Below are positions 1-10,870 of a DNA stretch of 64,000 nucleotides, piece after piece. Each line of letters begins with the position of its first letter. Position 1 is the first letter of the stretch. The stretch is from Brassica napus (lineage: Eukaryota; Streptophyta; Magnoliopsida; Brassicales; Brassicaceae). Where the stretch lies: positions 20,111,726 to 20,175,725 of the forward strand of contig NC_063448.1 in NCBI RefSeq assembly GCF_020379485.1, given 5' to 3'. Below the pieces are notes generated by a model. That model was given only the letters and a program-made list of their open reading frames with translations, ran no database searches and was not told where the DNA came from. The position numbers were made by a program, and so were the translations under genes.

Positions 1-1317
1 TCCATGGTCCACTTCCACGGTCTCCGCTCATACATGACTTTAATGATGTTCTCCGCGGGCAGGTCCTCAACATCAGAGTCCCATTTTGGCCACATTTCAC
101 TAATGTCCTTCTCAACAAAGTTGATCACGCGGGTCTGCAGTAAATAGAAGAATCGAGTTAGATATTTGAAAAAAAATACTAAATAGACGACTTAATTATA
201 AGTCGTCTACAAACAGACGACTTATAATAAGTCGTCTAATAAGTCGTCCAGCTGGAAGACTTTCCAGACGACTTAATTAAGTCGTCCGATAAGTCGTCCA
301 GCTGGGAAGACTTTCCAGACGACTTAATTAAGTCGTCCGATAAGTCGTCCAGCTGGGAAGACTTTCCAGACGACTTAATTAAGTCGTCCGATAAGTCGTC
401 CAGCTGGACGACCTTCCAGACGACTTATTATAAGTCGTCTGCGCAGTCTTTTGGATTGAAGTAAATACCTGACTCAAGATAGCAGCTTTCATTGATCTGC
501 GGCCTCTGCTGCCCTCGTAAGCCAGTATCGGTGGAGACGGACTGTCTGCTCTGGGACCACCAATACTAGCACCCAATTCCGGCATAGCTGTGTACGCCCA
601 GACCTGAAGAACTTGTATAAACCCATCCACGGTGTAACAGCCAGTAATTTCTTTGTTCTACAAAGAGTCCATCAGCACCTTAAACGCGACTCTCCCCCAT
701 GGATAATTCTCAAACCGTTCTAAATCCATCACTAGCCTTGCCAGAGTAGATCGTGTAGCGGTTGAAAACTTTCTCCCTTCAATGAATCCAGTGAAGATGG
801 AGAGGTACGCGAGCCGCTTGCGATCTTCCATGGACCAATCCCCGCATCTCTTCAGTGCTGCTATTATCTGATCAGTAGTTGGCCCAGCTTCCAGATGAAC
901 TCCCAGCATCCCCCAGAAAGAAACCATCTCTTGGGTAACGTCACATTTTGGTGTCTCAAGGTCCTCGATGTACTCGCAGTTTAGACCAGTGAGGTTTTCA
1001 AACTCTAACAGTGAAAACCTCAAAGGTTCTAGACCAACGAGAGACCACATCTCATACTTCTTCTTAATGTCCAGCTTGAAACTGAGCATGTAGTGAACCA
1101 GCCTTGAATCCCAACCAAATCCCTGCTCCTTGAACTTGATGAAAACTCCCAAACTCGACTCCTTCAACTCTTCAAATTCGTCATCAGTAAGAGCTTCCCT
1201 AAGAGCAGTATGCAACTTGCTGTTATCCGTATGATACGAAATGCTATTGTGGGCTTCTGGCTCTTCCCCTGATGTGTATAACCTACGGGGGAGTTCTGGA
1301 ATATCCATCCTTTTTGT
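1..1317 (-). pseudogene. DUF1985-type transposon protein, partial
   Basis: Minus-strand gene of the DUF1985/Ulp1-associated transposon class, known in Brassicaceae from Mutator-like and related elements. The first large exon (1317 to 469; ATG at 1308) encodes a DUF1985-like domain, with FGWDSRLVHYMLSFKLD followed by LVGLEPLRFSLLEFENLTGL. A single in-frame TAG at 658-660 interrupts it, after which the same frame continues (GCYTVDGFIQVLQVWAY) to a GT donor at 468. The intron (468-135) is filled with AGACGAC repeats. Another exon begins at 134 (TRVINFVEKDISEMWPKW) and leaves the window. No Ulp1 protease domain is visible; it would lie beyond the left edge. The in-frame stop suggests a decaying copy, although one sequencing error could also explain it. 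A start further upstream near 1561 was considered, but its reading phase does not join. Confidence 0.72.
181..445. repeat. About 51-bp minisatellite of AGACGACTTA palindromes
   Basis: The core TAAGTCGTCCAGCTGG recurs at about 241, 291, 342 and 393, giving periods of 50, 51 and 51 bp. Each unit contains the self-complementary pair AGACGACTTA / TAAGTCGTCT. The array occupies the intron of the DUF1985 gene. The same motif recurs at 1345-1500, 2125-2210, 2590-2650 and 2800-3130. Confidence 0.8.
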
Positions 1318-1671
1318 CTGCAAAATAATCAAAGACAACAATAAAAGTCCAGACGACTTAGTAGACGACTTATAATTAAGTCGTCTGGAAAGTCGACTTA
1401 AATTTAAGTCGTCTGGAAAGTCTTCCAAATGGACGACTTATATTTAAGTCATCTACTAAGTCGTCCAGTTGGAAGACTTTCCAGACGACTTAAATTACTT
1501 ACAAGTCTTCCAGTACAAAGCGGACCTGATTAGTCGCAGAAGGAGTTGGACTACTCGTCATTGCGGTTATAGATCTGAAAAAATAAACGTGAAACGGTGA
1601 GAATGAGTAAATTGATAGAGACAACGTTTTATGTTCATCTTTTCCTCGAGATTGATGACTTACCGGCGTTA

Positions 1672-1895
1672 GGGTTTACAGAGAAACGGCGCTAAGGTTT
1701 ACAGAGAAGAAGCGGCGGCGCTAGGGTTTAGAAGAAGCGGCGGCGCTAGTGTTTAGAGGAAGCGGCGGTGAGAACGTTGGTGACCACGGTGGCGAGGGCG
1801 ACGGTTTGTTCGGAAATAGTGGAAGCGGCGGCGCTAGGGTTTAGAGGAATCGGCGGCGCTAGGGTTTAGAGGAATCGGCGGCGCTAGGGTTAGAA
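1672..1895. repeat. GCGGCGGCGCTAGGGTTTAGAGG tandem repeats
   Basis: Imperfect tandem repeats of about 29-30 bp built on GGCGGCGCTAGGGTTTAGAGG, with at least five copies, in the presumed upstream leader of the minus-strand DUF1985 gene. They are GC-rich compared with their surroundings. Confidence 0.6.
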
Positions 1896-2099
1896 GAAGC
1901 TGCGGCGACAACGGTGAGAATGAAGTGAGATAGATAGCCGACGTTGAGAACGATGGTTTGTTCGGAAATCGTGGGAATTCGAAATCGCCTTTGAGAGAGA
2001 ACTGTTAGGGTTTCTGAATTTCGCGAAAAATGAAACAAAAAAAAAAAAATCACCTTATATATTGGGTAAATAATCCGGTTAGCTTTAAAAGTACATTGG

Positions 2100-3135
2100 T
2101 AAACTTTAAGGTTTCGTCCGGTTTAGACGACTTATTCTGTCTGATAATGTACAACAGACGACTTAATATTTAGTCGTCTGTTTTCAGACGACAAAATATT
2201 AAGTCGTCCTAGACCCTAAAATGAACCCCTAAACTAAAATGACTAGATTAACTAACTAACCACGTTATAAAATCAAATTATACTTAAATAGTGTTTACTA
2301 TACACAGAAATGAACACGCATAAGTAATTTTAAAAATTTTCAAAAACGGTTTTAATGCTTTCCAAAATCTAACCCTAAGAACACATACAATACTACAACA
2401 TATGTTGATGAAACATAAACTAAAGAATATCATGACTCACTACTTTCACTCATCTATACTGAAAACAATTGAAATTTGTTATATCTTAATTTATACCTCC
2501 TAAGACATATGTTAATTACATAATTCCCATTTTTCACTTATCAAAATATTTTTTACAAAAATTTTAAATTATGTTTAAGACTAACTGTCCAGACGACTTT
2601 CAGTTAAGTCGTCTGGACGACTTATTTTCAAGTCGTCTAAACAGACGACTTGCGAGGGGTAGAAACGTAAAAAAAATTCCGTTTTTTTGTTTGGTCACAA
2701 GGGGATAGTTGTAATTTCAATAGCCTTTTAGGTTACTTTTGCCTTTGACCCAAGTTGGGGTATTGTTTTGGGTTTGACTCCAAGTTTTGGGGTAAATCGT
2801 CGGACGGACGACTTCTGTGTAAGTCGTCTAGAAAAGAATAATTTTTTTTTTTTATTTTTCAATTGCAAAACTAACCTGAGACGACTTACATGGAAGTCGT
2901 CTAGGTATAACAAAATATTGATTTTTTAATTTTCTAATGGACGACTTATGTGTAAGTCGTCCACGAAAAGTCAAATTTCTGACACAATTCGTTCAAATGC
3001 AAAGCTAACCCCTTTACCCTAGACGACTTACATGGAAGTCGTCTCGAATTTTTTTTTTAACAAATAAAGATAGACGACTTCCATGTAAGTCGTCTAGATT
3101 AAAAATCAATTGCAAAACTAACTTAAATGGACGAC
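2100..3135. mobile_element. Noncoding part of AGACGAC-repeat transposon (copy A)
   Basis: Repeat-rich, non-coding DNA belonging to the DUF1985 transposon. Paired AGACGACTT/AAGTCGTCT motifs occur at 2125-2210, 2590-2650, 2800-2830, 2880-2905, 2940-2965 and 3020-3095. The stretch from about 2205 to 2600 (from CCCTAAAATGAACCCCTAAAC) reappears in diverged form at 6790-7170. No clean terminal inverted repeat or target duplication was recognised. Confidence 0.6.
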
Positions 3136-3860
3136 TTTAATTTATGTTTATTAGTCGATAATGAGACTACTGAATGAAATTTATAACTTAATTGGTGTTA
3201 TTCATGAAGTTACCAACATTTATGCTTAGTAAAGTTTCTACCTAAAACTATAAAAAAAATTAATATTTTATTGTTAATTCATGTATACTAGTCAATAATG
3301 GGACTTAATTGATAACTTATAATTTAATTGATGGTATTTACGAGGTTATTAACATTTATAACTTCCGTGGTTATCACTATTGTACATCAATATCTTCTTA
3401 TGCATATGAGTTTAGCATCACTATGTATATCAAATGTCTACGATTACAACCTCAAATGGTTTGCAACCTCAGCAGCTTCTTGTCTTTGATGCAGCTCTTT
3501 TACATTTGTAACAATAAGACTCTGTGTGTGTATAGTTGTGTGGGCACTTTCTATATCTAAAGTTTTCTACTTATGTCATGTCAAGCTTGTAGCAAATTCT
3601 ATCAGAGTTGGCTTCAAGTAACAGCAAGTTTGATTATCTTTCCTGATAAGTGTTTGCAACATAAAAATCATGAGACTAAAGCCAATTACACTTTGTCATC
3701 TTGCAGAGTTGGTCATTGTTTAGAGTAAAAACAAAGATTGGTACGTAACAAAAGGATCCAAGTGGAAGGGTGATGCGGATTACATGTCTAGGGAAGACTA
3801 AAGGATCAAGTTCAGCTCACTGTACCATTACAAGGAATCATGATTTATTCAAATGATTGG
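3136..3860. other. AT-rich intergenic DNA, no gene recognised
   Basis: Short open frames occur, but none shows family resemblance or codon structure. It lies between the AGACGAC transposon and the chaperonin fragment and probably belongs to the same block of transposed DNA. Confidence 0.5.
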
Positions 3861-3869
3861 TTACACGTC

Positions 3870-4318
3870 ACATTCTCTTGTTCAAAATCATTACACTTCC
3901 TCAAACTGCATTCCTTCCACAACGTAAGAGAGTGTTCTTGGCACTTTTACCCTCCTCAAGAGTCACCACACCATTCCTGCCCACTCTGATCATTGCTTCA
4001 GAGATCATACTTCCAATATCTGCATTGTTACCCGCACTAACAGCTGCCACATCCGCAAGCTCACTGTCTTCAACCTACATGACATCACTTACTTTCAGAA
4101 TTTTTTGTTACAAAATCGTCACATTTTCAAAGAAATAGATTTTTATTAAAATTTGTAACCACCATAGACATTTTCTTGAGCTCGGCAACCAAAGCCTTTG
4201 CTGTCTTCTCAATTCCTCTAGTAATCAATACAGGGTTTGCACCAGCAGCCACCACCAGCATAACAATAAATTTAGAGAATAAGATCACACGTTCTCTTTG
4301 AGCTTCACCAGAAAACAC
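3870..4318 (-). pseudogene. Chaperonin 60 beta (chloroplast Cpn60-beta) fragment
   Basis: The minus strand encodes [20 protein letters not shown], then, after what looks like an intron (about 4130 to 4075, ending in AG), [15 protein letters not shown] and [16 protein letters not shown]. These are characteristic of the equatorial/intermediate segment of plastid chaperonin 60 subunit beta, which folds Rubisco and other stromal proteins. Only about 100 residues of a roughly 600-residue family are present. Near 3895 the frame must shift to read the conserved VVEGMQF, and a stop follows. This is therefore a gene fragment, most likely captured or transposed rather than a working gene. Family assignment is from remembered conservation. 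Confidence 0.75.
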
Positions 4319-4437
4319 TCACCCATATATCTAAAAGTTCTTATTTTTATTCGATATATGGTTTACATAATCACAAGAAACGACTAAACCAATGAAAATT
4401 CACATAAACATCAGAGAAAATAGAAGAAAGTATTGGT

Positions 4438-5125
4438 TTATATAGATTTCACATTGTATTTGCGTTGACATAGAGTAATCCCAGCAGAAGAACGAGCGAT
4501 CTCTACCCCAAGAAAGAAATATCGAAGTGTACCCAAGTCTCTGAGTTTAAAAGAAGCTTCAAGAGCTGTTTTTAAGAGCGCCTTGGCATGATCACAACTA
4601 CTGGCAATTATAATATCATCAACATAGACCAAGACAGCCATGTAAACATTGCCAGAATTCTTGATGAAAAGTGTGTGATCGCCAGAAGAAGTCTTGAATC
4701 CTAACTGATGTAAAGCAGCTGTGAATTTCAAGAACCATTGGCGAGATGCCTGTTTGAATCCATATAGGGACTTCTTACTGCTGTTGCGGCTGCAAAGGGC
4801 TGGTCTCTCTCTCAACTAGACATATCAAATGCCTTCCTCAATGGAGATTTAGAGGAGGAAATATATATGAATCTTCCACCTGGTTACTCTCCGAGACAGG
4901 GGGAATCTTTCCCACCAAATGCTCTGATACCAAACATGGAGAAAAGGACGTTCATGAGAGGAAGAAGAAGCCAAAATAAGGAATACTTTTCTGTTAGTAT
5001 TAACGTGTGACAAGTGAGTAACTATATACACTTGATAAGATCAGCTAACCGGAACAAACCGGGTGTAATAGGTACAATTAACTAAACCGAAATACAATGT
5101 GAAATCTATATAAACCAATAGAAAG
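4438..5125. mobile_element. Rearranged Ty1/Copia fragment: split RT, primer site and LTR
   Basis: Minus strand 4775-4438 encodes the C-terminal half of a Copia reverse transcriptase ([18 protein letters not shown], then LVYVDDIII, then LGVEIARS). Plus strand 4776-4915 encodes the N-terminal half ([17 protein letters not shown], then [11 protein letters not shown]). In an intact RT these halves are contiguous on one strand, so an inversion joins them near 4775. At 4923-4935 the plus strand reads GCTCTGATACCA, the complement of the Copia primer site TGGTATCAGAGC, and about 4936-5125 resembles an adjoining minus-strand LTR (about 190 bp). There is no gag or integrase. It is non-functional. Confidence 0.75.
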
Positions 5126-5480
5126 GCTACACATTTTTTAAAGTAGAGCTCACCAAGAACAACATCTCACTGAGAATCTAAGGAAAAAACCACCCAATTA
5201 TCAACAAGAGTACCCAAAATCTTCAAAGAAATGAATCTTTACTTCCAAGAAATGAGTTTTAAAAAGCTTAGAGCCCAAAATCTTATCCAACATAAAAACA
5301 CCAAACATGGACACTGAAGCATATACGGAGCCACTGAAAACGCAGAACCTCATATGTTTAAGAGGGTAAGAAACTAACAAAGAGAAAACAAAATCACAGA
5401 GAGTAATTTTTGATAAGCCACAAACAAACATGTTTAATCAGAAGGTTGTCTTGCTATACCTTGACCAAGATTCAAGCTAC

Positions 5481-5556
5481 CATACGAGTGTTCATAAGAT
5501 CAGGTAAGATCTCAGGGTTGAAGGGATTGACAGCGATAAGCTTCTCAACGGTTTAA
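5481..5556 (-). pseudogene. eIF3k N-terminal fragment
   Basis: The minus strand reads TVEKLIAVNPFNPEILPDL, a close match as I remember it to the N-terminus of plant translation initiation factor 3 subunit k. It diverges immediately afterwards (MNTRMVA, stop). There is no start codon in frame nearby. Probably a captured exon fragment lying in the same orientation as the Cpn60-beta fragment. Confidence 0.6.
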
Positions 5557-5639
5557 GTCGTTGGAGAAGTCACGGCGAGGAGCCTCCTCCGTCAAGCTTC
5601 TTCTACATCATCTTCTGCCATGCTTCTTCTACACCATCC

Positions 5640-5830
5640 TACACCAAGAGAGAGAGCTAACCGTGAGGGAGGTCCGGCGAGAGAGAGAGGCACGGGAGAG
5701 AGAGAATCCGGCTAGAGAGGAGATCTGAAGGCGAGCAAGAGAGAGGAGGGAGCTTGAGAGAGGTCCTGCTAGAGATTGAGAGCTCTGGCGTCAGAGAGAG
5801 AGATGCATGGGAGAGAGAGATTTTGCTTGG
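5640..5830. repeat. GAGAGA-rich simple sequence
   Basis: Purine-rich low-complexity stretch with many GAGAGA runs, upstream (in the minus sense) of the eIF3k fragment. It may be a captured 5' UTR, where GA/CT microsatellites are common in plants. Confidence 0.6.
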
Positions 5831-6041
5831 CTACTAGATCTGAGATGGGTTTGTGTGACGGCTGAGAGAGAAGAGAACTAAAAATTAGGATTAATGACTT
5901 TTTTTTAGATTTTCAGTTTTAGTGTAGTAAAAAATTATTATTATGTAAAATTTTATATTTATTTTTTTATGTTTCTGAATAAAATAATATTTAAGCGGGA
6001 AAATAAAATTTTCATAAAATTTTAGGAGGAAATATAAAGAC

Positions 6042-6739
6042 TAAGGATGAACACTTCGGTTATTTTCTCGGTTCGGCTCGAGGTCGGTTAGTTCGGTTCT
6101 AGTATTTTTCCAACTGAACTAAACCATAGTTAGTTTGCTTCGGTTTGTGTTCGATTCGGTTTGTATTTGGTTCGGTTTGTATTTGGTTCGTTTTTTTTTT
6201 ATCGGTTTAATTAGATTCTTCTTAATTTAATTTTTTTAAGGGAAATTATGTTTTACAACATAAATTATGTGAACTAAATTCAGTATAAAACTGAAACAAA
6301 ACCCTTTAAAAAGTCACAGAAAGTATATAAAAATTAAAACGAATAAAAGTTAACTAAAATAAAAAAACAACATCATTAGTAATTTTTCTTATATCATTAA
6401 AATTGAAAAACCTACAATGAATGAAATATTTTAAATCAAAATATTTTGATGATTACATATTAGGTTAGAAGAATATGTGTAAATGAATAAAAAATGGAAA
6501 ATATGTGGTTTAGTATTAGAATTTTAGTATATTGGTATTACTAAAATTTTTAATTTAAATAACTACAAAACACATCGGTTTCTCGGTTCGGTTCGGTTTT
6601 AAACCAAACCAAACCGAACCATTCGGGTTGGGGGAATCTTCAACCGGATGGTTTGAAATAGACTTTATTTCGGTTCGAATTTATTTCGGTTCGGTTGGTT
6701 TGGTTTGACTCGGTTCGATTTTTTTGTCCACCCCTAATT
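6042..6739. mobile_element. Non-autonomous GGTTCGGTT-rich MITE-like element
   Basis: About 700 bp, AT-rich inside, with dense CGGTTCGGTTT motifs near both ends. The left end (TAAGGATGAACA) and the reverse complement of the right end (TTAGGGGTGGACA) are imperfect inverted repeats of a type common in plant hAT-like MITEs. It is nested just before the second AGACGAC copy. No certain target duplication. Confidence 0.45.
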
Positions 6740-7330
6740 AAGACGATTTTCATGTAAGTCGTCTAATTTAATACTATTCACCAGATGTCGTCTAGGCCCT
6801 AAGTATAACCCCTAAACTAAATTAACTAACTAAACACTTCATAAAATCAAATTAAACTTAAAAAGTGTTTATTATACATAGAAATAAACATATATAGGTA
6901 AAAATTTAATTTTTCAAAACAACATTTAAGCTTTCCAAAATATAACCCTAAAAATACATACAATACTACAACATATGTTTTCAAACCCTAAACTAAAGAA
7001 TATCATGATTCACTACTTTCACTCATCTATGTTGAAAACAATTCAATTTTATTATATCTTAATTTATATCTCTTAAAACTGTTTATAATTACGTGATTTT
7101 AATTTTTCACTTACCAAAATATGTTTTACAAAAATTATAAATTATTTTTAAGATCAACTATACCAGGAGACTTATTTGGATGTCGTCTAGACGACTTACA
7201 ATATCTCAGAAGACTGAGAAGAATTTCCAGAGCTATATTCGTAAAAATGAGTTCTGTTTTTTTTGTTTGGTCACAAGAGGCTGGCTGTAATTTCACGAGG
7301 CTTTTAAGTTAGCTTTACATTTGATTCAAG
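6740..7330. repeat. Second copy (B) of AGACGAC transposon noncoding segment
   Basis: 6790-7170 aligns by eye over most of its length with 2205-2600, sharing the CATACAATACTACAACATATG block and the CACTACTTTCACTCATCTAT block. It is also flanked by AGACGATTTTCATGTAAGTCGTCT-like motifs. Direct orientation relative to copy A. Confidence 0.7.
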
Positions 7331-7507
7331 TTTGGGTATAGTTTTGCATTTAAAATCAAGTTTTGAGTTATATTTGGCAAATCCCTCTTAAAAGTTTTAA
7401 GTTTTTTTTTTAAGTTTTAAGTTAACAAAAGAGGCTCAGTCACATTTTATATACTCGTACACAAGTATATACATTGACAAATGTTGTTACTACTTATCAA
7501 CGTTACA

Positions 7508-7760
7508 GTTAGTAATTTTACCTTCAAGCAATATGTTTTTGGCGTCAAGAGGATTGGTGGGAAGAAGTAACATCTGACACAAGTAAACACAAAGTTATAA
7601 AACTATGAACCAAGTCCAAGAACGTTGCATAGTTACATGATGGAGAAATAAAGAGGGTAAAACTTAAGTTGTTTTTGAAGCTCTTCAGCCATATATTCAT
7701 CATCACCAGCCTCTTTCGCCAAAACTGTATGGGAACCGAAACTCGCATTGTCGATTTTTG
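7508..7760 (-). pseudogene. Peptide chain release factor 1 (PrfA-like) fragment
   Basis: The minus strand encodes AKEAGDDEYMAEELQKQLK (about 7725-7666) and, after about 90 bp that look intronic, MLLLPTNPLDAKNILLEG (about 7572-7520). Together these resemble the junction of the coiled N-domain and the start of domain 2 in bacterial-type release factor 1 of plastids or mitochondria (LLLP.DPLDA.N..LE). The expected splice donor is not clean and the GGQ catalytic domain is absent. Gene fragment only. The assignment rests on short motifs. Confidence 0.5.
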
Positions 7761-7862
7761 TTAAATCAGGAAAGATAAGAAACCCCAAATTTCCCAAAGG
7801 TCGGATAATCTGCTATATCACATGCTAAGTATAAAATTGGTGAATCGAAAAGAGAGCAAAAA

Positions 7863-8870
7863 TGATCTTATTCGAATCTGCGTATGAGCGTTACAACAAA
7901 GTAATAGCCTTGGCTACAAGAGTTGCCGGCGAATTCCCTAGTTCCAACAACCTAAAACTGTGTAACCTAGTTGAGTCGCAACTCGATAACAAAAACAAAA
8001 ATTTCCTAGATTGCGCGCCCTAAGTGCTAAGTTTGCTGTAGATGTGTAAAAAATCTCTTTTGTGCCTCTCGCCTTCCTTTTCCACTCTTGGGTCGAGTTT
8101 ATGCTTTGACAAAAATATTCCATTTTCCCAATCTTCATGATTATCCCCTAAAACTTTAACATTTATCTTCCAAGTTTAGCATTTATCTTTTCTCACGAAT
8201 ATTCGATGAACCGTCATAAGGACTTCCGGATGATTTTTCGTTAAAGAATCGTAAGTGGGCTTTTGCCGCATTTTAGACACTTTGGACCGTTTTTCGACGA
8301 AAAAGTTTTTACGATTTCTTTTCGGAAGAATATCCCTCAGTACATCTTCGGTTTTACGAGACAGTCCGAAACAATCGTATAGTCGAGATAACCATGGTGT
8401 TAAGTTTAACCACTATCGTCTTTATACGATTGATCCGAACTTACACGAGAAAATAAGCTTTTATCGTTTTTTCCGTAAAGTTTCAATGGTAACTCCGATC
8501 GAGACGAAACAAGAGACAGTTCGACGGAGACCCGAAAGGGGGAGTTCTGGAGACGCGAATGCGTGGTTCTGGATTGATCCAACTCAGCAAAGGCGAAGCC
8601 GGACAAGACTGATCCAAATCCAACTCGCCGTTGGGCGAGTTGGTCTTGTTTAATCCAACTTCTCCGATGGTCGGACAGTGTTGGTTCAGTTGTTCCGATG
8701 CTCGGGAATTTGTTCGTTTGATGGTTTGATCGATCCCTTGCGAAGAACTTGTCGTGCAATAATCTTAAGAATACAAAGTTTTGGTTTTTCCTATTCTTAT
8801 TTTCCTTTTAGAAAGGTTTCTCGAGATGTTTTCAACATTGATTTCGTCGTTACCGATTTTGACCCCAACA
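7863..8870 (-). mobile_element. LTR of relic Gypsy (Tat-like) element, minus orientation
   Basis: In the minus sense this begins TGTTGGGGTC at 8870 and ends GATCA at 7863 (TG...CA), about 1.0 kb. Immediately before it in the minus sense lies a polypurine tract (AGCTGGGGGGGCTAAC, 8871-8888). This closely resembles the tract AGCTGGGGGCAAC that precedes the 3' LTR of the young Gypsy element at 56765. It is therefore read as the 3' LTR of a minus-oriented element whose internal part survives only as the PF04195-type gene to the right. Ends were judged by eye. Confidence 0.55.
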
Positions 8871-9057
8871 GTTAGCCCCCCCAGCTCGCAAGTTTTAGTT
8901 TTGATTCTTGCGTGCGGTTAGGTAGGTTAGGCAAGTTAGGCGGAATCAATGGCCAAAAGTCCGAGGGTAAATAGTGAATTTTCTTTTCCTATAAGTATGT
9001 GGAGTAAGTTTTCAAAATCTTTACTTGCTCACTTCCACAAGAACTTCCTAAGGAGAC

Positions 9058-9412
9058 GTTATTGGTTTATATATTTTGATTGATTTAGAAATCCATGTAG
9101 TATTTATAAATCCAAGTAAAATATATAGATTTTTAAATTTTTTCGGATTAGTATTTATAAATTTGGAGGTTTTCCCTCGGATTTGAGTCTTTGTATTTTT
9201 AACAAAAAAATCCAAACAAATTCACTCAAATCCATTATAAAATCAATTTTATCAGTAAATCCTTACGATTGAATAACACTTGATTTGATATAGAATTTAT
9301 AAATCATTAAACCAATAAGACATGTTTTTAATACAAATTTAAAAATCATAGAACTAATAACACTAGATTTAATTGGAATTTTCAAATCTATTAAAATACA
9401 ACAACCAATAAC
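9058..9412. mobile_element. MITE with GTTATTGGTT inverted ends
   Basis: 355 bp. The left end GTTATTGGTTTATATATTTT and the complement of the right end GTTATTGGTTGTTGTATTTT match, and the inner GATTTxxAAATCCA block is also inverted. AT-rich with no coding capacity. It sits between the relic LTR and the PF04195-type gene. A target duplication is not clear. Confidence 0.65.
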
Positions 9413-9459
9413 CCCCACTTAGGTAGACAAAGCTTTCTTTCCTTTTGTCTTTTTTGGAT

Positions 9460-10870
9460 TATGTCTCAAAACAAGAGGGCTTCAGACCATGATTTGCCTT
9501 CTTGCTTTGATCCCAAGTTCCTTTGAAACCCCAGATGGCGAAACCATCATAAACAACGAATTTGTGGCTCATTCGGTTGATCCTTGAGAGGCCGATGTAT
9601 ACTGGATGGTTACATGCGGCCAGGTGGCTCCTCCGAATGATTCATGCTCTCCTCCTAAGTCTGGTAACGATAGAGTTGATGGCGCCCAAGTTATAGCCAT
9701 CCTTCATTCCTTGAAGTCAATCGACGCTTTTGCCGAATTCCAGACTCTGTAGAATATCGGATTCCACGGGCTGGAGAACATGCTGATTCTCTTCCGGATG
9801 GCTACTTCACATGTTATGAAGCTCATTTGACTCACTGCCGCTTGTGGTTCCCCATCCCGGAGATAATCGTTCAGGTTTTGAACCAGTTTGGACTATCGAT
9901 AAGCCAGCTTATGCTTACTGGTTCGCAGCATCTTGTCGGGATCTTGGTCTTGAGCTATGAGAGGGGCATGATTCTCAATGCCAACTATCTCGAAGCTTTG
10001 TTGACACCAGCGGCAGTTCCGAAGTCGCGATGTGCCGTTTGGCCCCAAGGGGGAACATGGCGATAATCAACGGATTCGCTTCGAATTCACACTTGTTTCG
10101 GAGACACTATTTCTTTGTACACATTGACAGTGCGTCCGTCGAGGAGAGATGTATCCCATTCTTTCAGAGTCAATGGGGTCGAAAGGGTATCCTGATCGGA
10201 TAACTGTTAGTTTTTGTTTAGAAGACATCTAACTTCATATCTATATTTTCTTTCTTTTGCAGAGACAAACATCCTTCCTCCGTTTCCCAAGGATTTACTC
10301 ACCGTTAGGAACATTCTTCGGGGTGGACCGTACTTTTGGGCCATTTTTCCCCAAAGCGAGTTCGTCGCGCAGTGGCTATCAATCGCTCTCGACTTCAGCC
10401 TGATTTCCCGGTTCAAGGGGAGTCGGAAACGGATATGGAGGAGTTTGTTCCCTATGACATTCCGGATGAAAGGGAAATGTCTAGATCTCCTATGAACAAG
10501 CAGGTCGCCGTGGATGACTATGACAATGGCGATGTCGATGGTCTGGAGTATCCGTCAGACGAGCTGTTCCGCAACTTCCGCAATAGTCAAGCTAGCGGAA
10601 GTGGCACTGATCAGACTGATCTGCCAGAGTTTGGCAACCTCCCCCCTGATCTCGACAGCTTTTTTGATTTTAGGATGCCATCGACCGTTGGGGATTCCGT
10701 CGAGTTGAAGGCGTCGAGGATGTGTCACGGGGTTAGTTTTTTTTGCCTTCATACTATATACATTATTCTTTTTGAAGAATTTACTAACTCCGAAAAATTT
10801 TGGTAGGGTTTCCACCTTGTGATCGAGACTCTGAAGGCGAATCGCACGGAGGCACGCACGACCTTGTTTA
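9460..10870 (+). pseudogene. PF04195-type 'putative gypsy type transposon' protein, degenerate
   Basis: Plus-strand exons read (9760-10060) RAGEHADSLPDGYFTCYEAH, then WFPIPEIIVQVLNQFGLS and LMLTGSQHLVGILVLSYE, the signature of the PF04195 plant family found with Gypsy elements. Stops and frameshifts break the N-terminal part (for example, near 9590 and 9750). After an intron ending in CAG at 10261, another exon gives an acidic, low-complexity segment to about 10733, and a further intron ends at 10805. The gene is cut off around 10870, without the long coiled coil expected of full copies. Relative to the relic LTR it is antisense, as is the intact homologue at 53885-56376. Confidence 0.65.

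Noticed and set aside
1503..1561. Possible first exon (MTSSPTPSATNQVRFVLED) of the DUF1985 gene
   Set aside because: Its donor leaves phase 2, which does not join in frame to the exon starting at 1317. It may still be coding in an ancestral copy, but it cannot be supported here.
3857..4138. 93-residue plus-strand open frame rich in Leu/Thr/Ser
   Set aside because: It is the complement of the Cpn60-beta fragment, whose minus-strand translation is clearly conserved.
8255..8875. Open frames on both strands, 65-132 residues
   Set aside because: They lie inside the relic Gypsy LTR and are unlike any protein I recognise.
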